Shown here in pieces: positions 31,883 to 39,558 of a DNA stretch of 41,595 nucleotides. The stretch is from a virus. Position 1 is the stretch's first letter, and each line of letters opens with the position of its first letter. A program made the translations under genes and the position numbers. Below the pieces are notes generated by a model, which worked only from the letters and a program-made list of their open reading frames with translations, did not search any database and had not been told where the DNA came from. The DNA is taken from positions 1 to 41,595 of IMG/VR virus record IMGVR_UViG_3300034101_001399, one strand, 5' to 3'.

Positions 31883-33166
31883 ATGATAATTGTTGAGTCT
31901 ATTGATGAATTGAACGAATTGAGTACAAAATTGGAAACCGAAGCTTCCATTTGGTATCCTATGTGGGTGGACAATGATAAGCACCCTAATAACACTCATA
32001 TATCGTTTATATTCATTAAAACCCAAACGGACAAGTATATACTACCACATCAACACACAGACGCTATATGCTCCTCTAATTACGAAATAGGGAGTGTGTT
32101 GAATACTGCCGGAGAAAAATGGGTATTCCAAAAGAAAAAGCTACTACAATCTTTTACGGATGTAAGGGAAGGCTTGAATGATGTTGACACTGCTTACTTC
32201 TTAAAGCATGGTAAAACAATAGACTACTCTCAACCAATACAACACTTAGTGGCTCCCTTTATTCATAAGGGTTACAAAGAGGACATCATTCAATCCATTC
32301 CCATTCTTAAATTGTGTGAAGCAATTGAAAACGAACTAAATAGATATACAAATCAGAATTCTAAAACTTATAATTGGTATAATGATATATTCATTCCAAC
32401 CTTAGCCCGAATTGAGATGACGGGGATTCGTGTCGATAGGGAAAAATTTATTGATAGATGGCCACAAGCTTCCAAGCACTTAACCAATGGTAATTGTGTG
32501 TTTACGGAATACAATCCATTTACGGTGACAGGTAGACCATCCAATAGGCATGGTGGTGTGAACTATGCCGCCCTCAATAAATCGGATGGGACGAGAGAGG
32601 TATTTGTGGCTAATGGGATATACCTACAAATGGATTATAACGCATATCACCCTCGTCTTATCGGTAAGTTGATTAAGTTCCATATGCCGGAAGGTAATGT
32701 ACATGAGTGGTTAGCCGAACAATATGGATGTGATGTGAACGAAGGTAAGGGGATTACATTCCGTTTGTTATATGGTGGTATTGATGATGATTTCCGCCAA
32801 ATTCCATATCTTAATTCCGTAGCTGATTACATTGATAACCTATGGATTGAAACACAAAGAAACGGATTCCTACAAACACCACATAGAGAAATTCCGTTGG
32901 AGTGGATAGAACAACCTAACCCACAAAAAGTATTCAACTATCTACTTCAAGCGGTAGAGACTGAAATGAATGTGGATAAGATGAGAACGATATTGGATTA
33001 TATTGAAGGAAGTGGAATTACATTGGATTTATATACCTATGATTCGTTTCTTTTTGATGTTCCTACGGATGTTGACCCGAATATGATTAAGGATTTGAAG
33101 GATATTATTGAAGAAGGTGGTTTTCCTGTTAAAGCTAGTTGGGGATTGGATTACGGAAAACTATAA
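31883..33166 (+). CDS. Divergent, shortened family A DNA polymerase-like protein (427 aa)
   Basis: The order of Pol I landmarks is visible. FIPTLARIEMTGIRVD (about residues 156-171) is the segment before the palm. FTVTGRPSNRHGGVNYAALN precedes motif A MDYNAYHPRLIG (D251). Motif B EGKGITFRLLYGG keeps the Lys, Phe and Tyr positions (K289, F293, Y297) but lacks the Arg four residues before the Lys. Motif C reads TYDSFLFDVP, keeping Asp (D387) where Pol I has HDE. The N-terminal 150 residues are shorter than a 3'-5' exonuclease domain and show no clear DEDD residues. At 427 residues it is well below normal Pol I size. A TTG at 31874 lies inside the promoter and is not the start. Both catalytic Asp residues remain, so activity is possible. 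Confidence 0.75.
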   Translation: MIIVESIDELNELSTKLETEASIWYPMWVDNDKHPNNTHISFIFIKTQTDKYILPHQHTDAICSSNYEIGSVLNTAGEKWVFQKKKLLQSFTDVREGLNDVDTAYFLKHGKTIDYSQPIQHLVAPFIHKGYKEDIIQSIPILKLCEAIENELNRYTNQNSKTYNWYNDIFIPTLARIEMTGIRVDREKFIDRWPQASKHLTNGNCVFTEYNPFTVTGRPSNRHGGVNYAALNKSDGTREVFVANGIYLQMDYNAYHPRLIGKLIKFHMPEGNVHEWLAEQYGCDVNEGKGITFRLLYGGIDDDFRQIPYLNSVADYIDNLWIETQRNGFLQTPHREIPLEWIEQPNPQKVFNYLLQAVETEMNVDKMRTILDYIEGSGITLDLYTYDSFLFDVPTDVDPNMIKDLKDIIEEGGFPVKASWGLDYGKL

Positions 33167-33171
33167 GAACC

Positions 33172-33181
33172 CATATTTATA
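33172..33181 (+). promoter_or_regulatory. Late-promoter motif CATATTTATA
   Basis: Nine of ten positions match. It ends 24 bases before the ATG at 33206 but only 12 before the ATG at 33194, which favours the later start. Confidence 0.5.
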
Positions 33182-33205
33182 GTATATACAAAAATGTGCT
33201 ATAAT

Positions 33206-33808
33206 ATGAAAAAAACAATGTTTCTTATTGGTTTCCTATTTGTTTCTTTAATTTCGTTTGGACAAAATGTAAGAATTAAAAACAATGTGTTTGAGGTTTT
33301 ATACTCACAATCATTAGAACAACCCTTAGTAATTAAGTATCGTTCAACAAACCGTCCTACAAATGTGAATAGAGGAGCTATGGATTTCTACAAAGAACCA
33401 AACATCAAAACATCAGATGGGGATGATTATAAAGCAAACATATACGATAAAGGACATGGTGCACCCGCTGCAACATTTTCTGATAATATGGTAAATCTAA
33501 AACAAACATTTTCTTACTTAAATTGTATAATGCAGGACAAGTATCTTAATAGAGGTGAGTGGAGATTATTAGAAGAACAAATTCGCAAATGGGATGATAC
33601 TGAAAATATTACAGTATTAATAAAAACATTCTTTGATAAACCTGCTAAAAGAGTAGCAACTGGAGCAGCAATTCCATCTCATTTACAAAAACACATCTAT
33701 TTTGAAAAACAAAAGAAATGGAAGTGTTATGTATTTCTAAATGAAAAACCTAAATTTTCTTGGGAAGAATTGGAAATGCTATGTGATAGTGTAGACCACA
33801 AATTTTAA
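33206..33808 (+). CDS. Exported DNA/RNA non-specific endonuclease (NUC family, 200 aa)
   Basis: The first 20 residues, MKKTMFLIGFLFVSLISFGQ, are a clear Sec signal peptide ending in the FGQ common in Bacteroidetes. The mature part carries a variant of the catalytic DRGH motif, Y-D-K-G-H-G-A-P (D81, H84). A strand TFSYLNCIMQDKYLNRGEWR follows, with N106 and N115 where this family binds its metal. The Arg-to-Lys change in DRGH is the one oddity. Such enzymes cut single- and double-stranded DNA and RNA. I choose 33206 over 33194 because of the promoter spacing and a cleaner signal peptide. The last base of its stop is the first base of the next gene's ATG (TAATG), suggesting coupled translation. 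Confidence 0.8.
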   Translation: MKKTMFLIGFLFVSLISFGQNVRIKNNVFEVLYSQSLEQPLVIKYRSTNRPTNVNRGAMDFYKEPNIKTSDGDDYKANIYDKGHGAPAATFSDNMVNLKQTFSYLNCIMQDKYLNRGEWRLLEEQIRKWDDTENITVLIKTFFDKPAKRVATGAAIPSHLQKHIYFEKQKKWKCYVFLNEKPKFSWEELEMLCDSVDHKF

Positions 33809-36800
33809 TGAATATGAATTTATCTGAATTAATTAATGAGATATTGGTAGAATGGGCATATAGAGTAGATGATGGCCAGCCAAATCCAAATAACCCAAAG
33901 CATATTAATGAGCTATCATCAGTTCTTTCCGAAATGGGATTGAACGATATTAAAGATGAATTAATACAAACTCTTACTGAAGCTGATGGTAAACAATTTA
34001 CTAATCCAATTCTTAATAAATCAATTAAATATAAAAATGCCAAAGGTGAAGATGCCGAAGGTATTGTTGGTAACCTTTTAAGATTGCCAAAAGACCATCC
34101 CGGTAGAATAGCAGCTGAGAAATTATTACCAGCAGATGCAGATGCAAAAGATGCAGCAATGCAGGATTTGGGAAGTGAGAAAGATGGTAGAAGTGGAGAG
34201 TTAGCAGGTCAAAAACCAAGTGGTAAAGAAGATGAAGCTCCTCAAGCGGGAGGTGAAGAAGATAAAATGAAACAGGCAGCTGCAATGTTCGATCCTGAAG
34301 TGGACCCAGCTATGGCTGCTAGATTAGATAGAGAAAAAGCAGCAAGTGCTAAATTAGCAAAGGCTGATAAGGAAGATGCGGCGGCAGATAAAAAAGCCGA
34401 AGATGAAACAAATCCATTAGATGCTAAATTTAATCCAATAGAGGCTCAGGATGTAGCAAAGGAAATGCCACAAGCTGACCCGAATGTTTTTGGTGGAGGT
34501 TCTGATATACCAGATGGAATAGATTCTGGTGATTTAGCTAAATTTAATACTGATATTCAAAAAGTTAAAAAAATAGTTGATGATGCAAAAGCTAATGGTG
34601 AAAAAATACCAAACATTAATCTTTGTCAAATAACTGTACCGGGTACAAACTTATATTGTGATGATAACTTAGGAATTCCAAGAGAGGAAATGCCACAATT
34701 CAAAGGTAAAGCAATTGCTGGTAGTAGAGCAGCAGATATGCCGGTTAATAAAGATGGTGAAGTTGATACTGAGCCGGTATTTAAAGAAATGTTAAATCAA
34801 AAAGGTATTAAGGTTACTCAAACTGAAATACCTGCTGATAAATTAAAAGCAACTCAAAATGAATTAGTTGGAGCTAAAGTAGTTGGTATGTTGGGAGCAT
34901 TAGAAAAAGACCCAAAGAATCCAGAAATTACGGCACCAATTTATGTAAGTAGAGATGGATATGTAGTAGATGGTCATCATCGTTGGGCAGCAATAGCAGC
35001 ATATAACGCAGCAAATCCTGATTCTCAAATACAAATGAAGGTTAATGTAATTGATAGTGATATTAAGGATGTAATACCAATGGCGAATAAGTTTGCAGAA
35101 GATATGGGTATTGCGGCTAAAAAAGCAGATGCTAATAAGCCTGAGACAACTCAACCAATGGCTGCAGAATTAAAACCATACAATGATAATCCTGAATCAA
35201 ATATCAAAACATTTAAAGGTGAATCATCGGGTATTGATGTAAAAACAATTGAATTTGATAATGGTGGCCAACTTTATGGAGTACCACATAGAAACGAAAA
35301 AGCAATAGATGATATTGTTAATCAAGTTAAAGCAACTATACCAAAAGAAAGATGGAAAGATATAGTATTTGTAGGTGAAGGTGGTAGAACTGGTGATGGT
35401 GGTGAATTACAATTCAATGATGAGCAAATACATGCATCAGAAGAATTTAAAAAATTAGGAGCAAAAATAGATACTTGGGATGGTGATGAATTAGATGTAC
35501 ACACTCCGGAATCAAATTTATATAAGTCACAAGAAGAACAAACTGGCCTTTCACAAACTAAAATCAAAGCTGGTAATTGGGCTAGTATGATTGGACAGGG
35601 TGAAGGTACTGATACAATGAGTCCATCTAAATTTTTAGATGAGGAAGGAAAACAATTCTTACAAGATGCAGCTAAAGAAGCTGGATTTCCTCCAATAGAA
35701 AATTGGAATACTCCAACGGAGCAAGATAAAGATACATTGTATAGATTATCATTCCCAGACGATAATGGTGATACTGAAACACAGGTTAATGATGTTCAGG
35801 TTGCATTTAATAGAGCAAGAGATTTAAACATTATAAAAAAACAAAACGAAATATCTTCCGATGGAAAGATACCAGTTGTAGTTGCAGGTGATGGACATGC
35901 TGATTTAGTTGATGATATTATAAATGGTAAAAAAGAAAACCCATCAGAAAAATTACCTGAACCAGAACCTGCAGATGAAAAGCCGGGTGGAGTAATATAT
36001 CCTATTGGTGGTAATTATTATTCAGATACTCCAGATGGACCTGCACAATATGTAAGAACTGAAAGTATAGTAAATGGATTTTTATTAGAGGGTAATGAAA
36101 AATGGATACATTTATTGTTTGAAAAAACTATAAATAAAACAACTCCAAGTGGTAAGAGTGTTACTGTAAATGTAATTGAACCTAAAGACCAAAACCAAGC
36201 TACATCAGCAGCAGATACCGCTGAAAAAGAATCGGGTAGACAAGAAATTGATTCCCCTAAAACTGAGAAAGAAAGACAAGCAATGAGAGCATTTACAGAT
36301 AAGTCTGTAACTGATTCATTAAGTTTAACCAAATCAGATATTGAGAAGCAAGAGAAAAAAGCAAAATTAGATTTGTTAAAGAAAATAGATGCTTGGGAAA
36401 AAAGAAAAGCTAAAGCTAAAGCTAAAGGACAAAAGTTTACTGAAAAGAAACCATCTGTTGAATCAAAAGGAGTTGGATTGGGTAGTCCTGAAAGTAGAGC
36501 AGGTGAATCTGCCGTAGTTAAAGGTACTCTTGTGTTAAAGAACGCTTTTGATAAGTGTATGGTTAAAACAAAAGATGTAAATAAATGTTATCAAGCTTCA
36601 AGAGAAATTACTAGAAAACATTTAGAAACTTATTTAGGCTCTGATTCATTCTTAACAAAAGAGTGGATAGACTCAGCTATGAATACAATTGATTTAATTC
36701 ATAAAGAAATTGGATTCCATAATATTGAAGAAATTGGATGGGATAACCAAGAAGGTAGAGCTTTAGTAGGCTCACAAGGACATGGTACATCTGCTGATAT

Positions 36801-38157
36801 GTTTATAAAAATGAAACCTGATAAGGAATATCCAAATGGTAAAAGATTGGGTATATCTCTTAAAAAAGATTTAAAGGTATTCATATTTAGTGGTGGGTGG
36901 AAAAAGCTAGAAGGTACAATGCAAGAAAAAGGATTTGTTTTAGGTGAATCATCTAAAGCATCTCATTATGAAAAAAGAAGAAACGAAGAATTATATGAAG
37001 TTTCAAATTTTGCACAAACTAATAAAGATGAATTTTGTAAAGATTTTGATAATTTAAAAAAGAATCCGGATAGATTGAGTAGTAAGCCGGCTACAGTTAA
37101 AAGTAGAGTAGCTGATATATTAAAATTAACTAAAGCTAATGATTTATCAAAAGTTAAATGTGATAATTTTATACAAAATGTAATGAGTGCAAGACCTTTA
37201 AGTGGAGATGCTATGAAAGTTATTGGTGATATGTGTAAAACATCAACCAATTCATATTTGAAATCAGCCTATGGTAAAATGAGAGCTCTTGATAGAGAAA
37301 TGACAGATTCAATAGCAGATGATTTTGATAAACCGGAAAACCAAACGGTGGTTAAAAAATTGGTAAGAGATGAAACTCATATTACCGATATCCTATTTGC
37401 GGATAATCCTAATTTAGATGAATTGAAAGTAGTATATGGTACTAACCCAGCTATTGAAATGAAAAAAGAGGAATTATCTAAATTGTTTGGAGTAGATGAT
37501 TTATATGCTAAATATCAATCTGAAACAGACCCTGCTAAAAAAGCAGAAATAAGAAAGCAAATTGAAGATACGATTGATAGTAAAATAGTTATTAGTAGAA
37601 AAAAAGGAGTAATGTCTGTGGCAATCAATGTTAATGGTCCGGATGGTAAACCATCTCAACTTCCATTATTTGAAGCTAAGATTAGAACTAGAGGATTTGG
37701 TAACGCTCCTACATTTGAGATGTCACAAAATACATTCGGTGGTATATCTTACAAATATGGACATACTGATTATAATGGTACTGGTGTTGATTCGCAGGGA
37801 AATCCAAATACACCTTGGTCTGATGAAGATAAATCAATCGTTGTACTTTCTATGTTGGGTGATATAACTAATGATTTTGAAGAAGATTTAGATTCTTTGG
37901 ATGAAAAAACAATGGTGGAAATAGGAGCAAGACTTCAGGATTTAGATAAAATATATCCTAATCATCCTAAAGTTAGATTGTTTAGAAAAAAATATTTAGA
38001 AAGTGCTAAACAACCAATTGAAAGACCTGTACCAAAAACAGCTACTAAAAAACCAAAAACAAAGACTCAAGCTAAAGCACCGGTTAAGAAAGCAGCAACT
38101 AAAAAGCCTGTAAAGAAAGCATCCGCTAAAGCACCTGTTAAGAAAGTAAGAAGATAA
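33808..38157 (+). CDS. Giant multidomain protein with ParB-like and nuclease-like regions and a histone-like tail (1449 aa)
   Basis: The start MNMNLSELINEILVEWAYRV resembles N-termini I recall from large phage virion proteins. A Lys/Glu/Ala-rich linker (about 115-215) follows. Residues about 355-425 contain APIYVSRDGYVVDGHHRWAA, the ParB/sulfiredoxin-like signature (D388-R392). Residues about 470-710 hold an unrecognised domain with VFVGEGGRTGDGGE and VVVAGDGHADLV motifs. Residues about 890-1040 include GHGTSADMFIKM (D997) and LGISLKKD (S1017-K1019), which could be a PD-(D/E)XK-type core with Ser replacing Glu. The last 45 residues are Lys/Ala/Pro/Thr repeats like histone H1 tails, suggesting DNA binding. 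A virion or injected effector is plausible. Domain calls beyond ParB-like are tentative. Confidence 0.75.
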   Translation: MNMNLSELINEILVEWAYRVDDGQPNPNNPKHINELSSVLSEMGLNDIKDELIQTLTEADGKQFTNPILNKSIKYKNAKGEDAEGIVGNLLRLPKDHPGRIAAEKLLPADADAKDAAMQDLGSEKDGRSGELAGQKPSGKEDEAPQAGGEEDKMKQAAAMFDPEVDPAMAARLDREKAASAKLAKADKEDAAADKKAEDETNPLDAKFNPIEAQDVAKEMPQADPNVFGGGSDIPDGIDSGDLAKFNTDIQKVKKIVDDAKANGEKIPNINLCQITVPGTNLYCDDNLGIPREEMPQFKGKAIAGSRAADMPVNKDGEVDTEPVFKEMLNQKGIKVTQTEIPADKLKATQNELVGAKVVGMLGALEKDPKNPEITAPIYVSRDGYVVDGHHRWAAIAAYNAANPDSQIQMKVNVIDSDIKDVIPMANKFAEDMGIAAKKADANKPETTQPMAAELKPYNDNPESNIKTFKGESSGIDVKTIEFDNGGQLYGVPHRNEKAIDDIVNQVKATIPKERWKDIVFVGEGGRTGDGGELQFNDEQIHASEEFKKLGAKIDTWDGDELDVHTPESNLYKSQEEQTGLSQTKIKAGNWASMIGQGEGTDTMSPSKFLDEEGKQFLQDAAKEAGFPPIENWNTPTEQDKDTLYRLSFPDDNGDTETQVNDVQVAFNRARDLNIIKKQNEISSDGKIPVVVAGDGHADLVDDIINGKKENPSEKLPEPEPADEKPGGVIYPIGGNYYSDTPDGPAQYVRTESIVNGFLLEGNEKWIHLLFEKTINKTTPSGKSVTVNVIEPKDQNQATSAADTAEKESGRQEIDSPKTEKERQAMRAFTDKSVTDSLSLTKSDIEKQEKKAKLDLLKKIDAWEKRKAKAKAKGQKFTEKKPSVESKGVGLGSPESRAGESAVVKGTLVLKNAFDKCMVKTKDVNKCYQASREITRKHLETYLGSDSFLTKEWIDSAMNTIDLIHKEIGFHNIEEIGWDNQEGRALVGSQGHGTSADMFIKMKPDKEYPNGKRLGISLKKDLKVFIFSGGWKKLEGTMQEKGFVLGESSKASHYEKRRNEELYEVSNFAQTNKDEFCKDFDNLKKNPDRLSSKPATVKSRVADILKLTKANDLSKVKCDNFIQNVMSARPLSGDAMKVIGDMCKTSTNSYLKSAYGKMRALDREMTDSIADDFDKPENQTVVKKLVRDETHITDILFADNPNLDELKVVYGTNPAIEMKKEELSKLFGVDDLYAKYQSETDPAKKAEIRKQIEDTIDSKIVISRKKGVMSVAINVNGPDGKPSQLPLFEAKIRTRGFGNAPTFEMSQNTFGGISYKYGHTDYNGTGVDSQGNPNTPWSDEDKSIVVLSMLGDITNDFEEDLDSLDEKTMVEIGARLQDLDKIYPNHPKVRLFRKKYLESAKQPIERPVPKTATKKPKTKTQAKAPVKKAATKKPVKKASAKAPVKKVRR

Positions 38158-38185
38158 CCCGTTTTTACCCTTCCTTTTGATTTTT

Positions 38186-38195
38186 TATATTTATA
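38186..38195 (+). promoter_or_regulatory. Late-promoter motif TATATTTATA
   Basis: Perfect consensus box preceded by a T run, ending 26 bases before the ATG at 38222. Confidence 0.6.
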
Positions 38196-38221
38196 GGTAA
38201 TAAAAAGAAACAAGAGGAAGA

Positions 38222-38653
38222 ATGAAGACACAGTTACTTTGTACATTTACAACAAAAGAGGAGTTGCAAAACACTCTACAACAAATAAGAGAGACTTATC
38301 ATATAGTCTACAACTATATTTATATACTACAAAACAAGTCCAATTTAGAGGAATTATTTGTAACATATAACATAGATACTCAATTCCAACCGGAAACTCC
38401 GTTGGAAAACACAATCTTAATACATAGAAAGAAAGAATCAAATTCACTTTACACTATCAATGCTCTTAACGAATTAGTTAAAGAGGAAAATGGTGGCGTA
38501 TTAGATACCGCATTTGTCATCAATTGGCAAAAATTCAAAAATTCAATTATATTAACAAACGCCGAAGGTACTAAGAAAATTCAGACAAGAGTTTTTGAAG
38601 TAATTGATTTCGGACAAGGAAATAAAGAAGTTACGGAAGAACAATCTAAATAA
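38222..38653 (+). CDS. Small phage protein of unknown function (143 aa)
   Basis: The protein is of mixed alpha/beta character. It starts MKTQLLCTFTTKEELQNTLQ, has a middle segment YNIDTQFQPETPLENTILIH and ends in an acidic tail. No signal peptide, membrane segment or catalytic motif is seen. A purine-rich AAACAAGAGGAAGA lies just ahead of the ATG and could serve as a ribosome site, stronger than most in this window. It heads a late-promoter unit and precedes the endolysin gene by eight bases, so it may be a lysis accessory or simply a co-expressed structural protein. I do not recognise the family. Confidence 0.65.
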   Translation: MKTQLLCTFTTKEELQNTLQQIRETYHIVYNYIYILQNKSNLEELFVTYNIDTQFQPETPLENTILIHRKKESNSLYTINALNELVKEENGGVLDTAFVINWQKFKNSIILTNAEGTKKIQTRVFEVIDFGQGNKEVTEEQSK

Positions 38654-38661
38654 TTTTTATT

Positions 38662-39504
38662 ATGTTATTAAAAAAAGGTGATAATAACGAAAATGTTAAG
38701 TTGATGCAACAAAAGCTGGGTATTGAACCAGCGGTAACTAACTTTGGACCTAAAACTGAAGCGGCTGTAAAAGAATGGCAAGCAAAGAATGGTTTAACTG
38801 CAGATGGTATTGTAGGACCATCAACTTGGGCAAAGATTATGGGTGAAACAACAACATCTGTACCAACCCCAGTAGCAGCTGTACCAATAGCACCAGTCGG
38901 TGGATTGAAATTAGATAAATTAAAAGGACATATTCCTGATGCAGTAATCGCAATGATTCCTGATACGGCAGCTAAGTTTCAAATCAATACTCCATTAAGA
39001 TTGGCACACTTCTTAGCACAATGCGGACATGAGAGTGGCGGTTTTAGAGCAACACAAGAAAACTTAAACTATTCAGCAAAAGGTTTGAATGGTATCTTTA
39101 AAAAATACTTTCCAACTGAAGCTGCAGCAGCTCCATATGCTAGACAACCACAAAAAATTGCATCTAAAGTATATGCAAATAGAATGGGTAACGGAACTGA
39201 AGCAAGTGGTGACGGTTATAAATTTAGAGGTAGAGGATATATTCAATTAACAGGTAAAGATAACTACACTGCATTTGGTAAATCAATTGGTGAAGATATG
39301 ACAGCAAACCCTGATAAGGTAGCATCATCTTACGCATTATTATCAGCAGCATGGTTCTTCTCTAAAAACGGATTACATAAGATGGCAGATGGTGGTGCTA
39401 CTGATGCAGTTGTAACATCTATTACTAAAAGAGTAAATGGTGGAACTATCGGATTAGCAGACAGAATTAAACACTTTAAGGAATATTATCATTTATTGAC
39501 ATAA
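38662..39504 (+). CDS. Endolysin: peptidoglycan-binding domain plus GH19 lysozyme (280 aa)
   Basis: It degrades host peptidoglycan at lysis. Residues 1-60 are a PG_binding_1 domain (LLKKGDNNENVKLMQQKLGI, then FGPKTEAAVKEWQAKNGLTA and DGIVGPSTWAKIM). A Pro/Thr/Ala linker runs to about residue 80. Residues about 85-280 are a glycoside hydrolase 19 domain, with LAHFLAQCGHESGGF carrying the catalytic Glu and YKFRGRGYIQLTGKDNYTAF the substrate groove. Length and domain order are typical of phage GH19 endolysins. There is no signal peptide, so it would need a holin, and I cannot identify one in this window. A strong terminator follows. Confidence 0.93.
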   Translation: MLLKKGDNNENVKLMQQKLGIEPAVTNFGPKTEAAVKEWQAKNGLTADGIVGPSTWAKIMGETTTSVPTPVAAVPIAPVGGLKLDKLKGHIPDAVIAMIPDTAAKFQINTPLRLAHFLAQCGHESGGFRATQENLNYSAKGLNGIFKKYFPTEAAAAPYARQPQKIASKVYANRMGNGTEASGDGYKFRGRGYIQLTGKDNYTAFGKSIGEDMTANPDKVASSYALLSAAWFFSKNGLHKMADGGATDAVVTSITKRVNGGTIGLADRIKHFKEYYHLLT

Positions 39505-39507
39505 AAG

Positions 39508-39537
39508 AAAGGGAGAAACTAAAAATTCTCCCTTTTT
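39508..39537 (+). terminator. Rho-independent terminator after the endolysin
   Basis: A 10-bp stem AAAGGGAGAA (39508-39517) / TTCTCCCTTT (39526-39535) has an eight-base loop, followed by Ts. Confidence 0.9.
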
Positions 39538-39545
39538 GTTTCATT

Positions 39546-39555
39546 TATATTTATA
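39546..39555 (+). promoter_or_regulatory. Late-promoter motif TATATTTATA abutting the ADP-ribosyltransferase start
   Basis: Perfect consensus box, but it ends only three bases before the ATG at 39559, unlike the 20-26 bases seen elsewhere. A transcript from it would be leaderless, or would start inside the gene. Confidence 0.45.
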
Positions 39556-39558
39556 TGT

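Noticed and set aside
31756-31995. Antisense ORF containing GNRTPVLQ
   Set aside because: This string is the well-known false translation of the T arm of tRNA-like genes; here it is the antisense of the tmRNA 3' end.
33194-33205. ATG at 33194 as the nuclease start
   Set aside because: It is only 12 bases from the late box and adds MCYN ahead of a signal peptide that begins naturally at MKKTM (33206).
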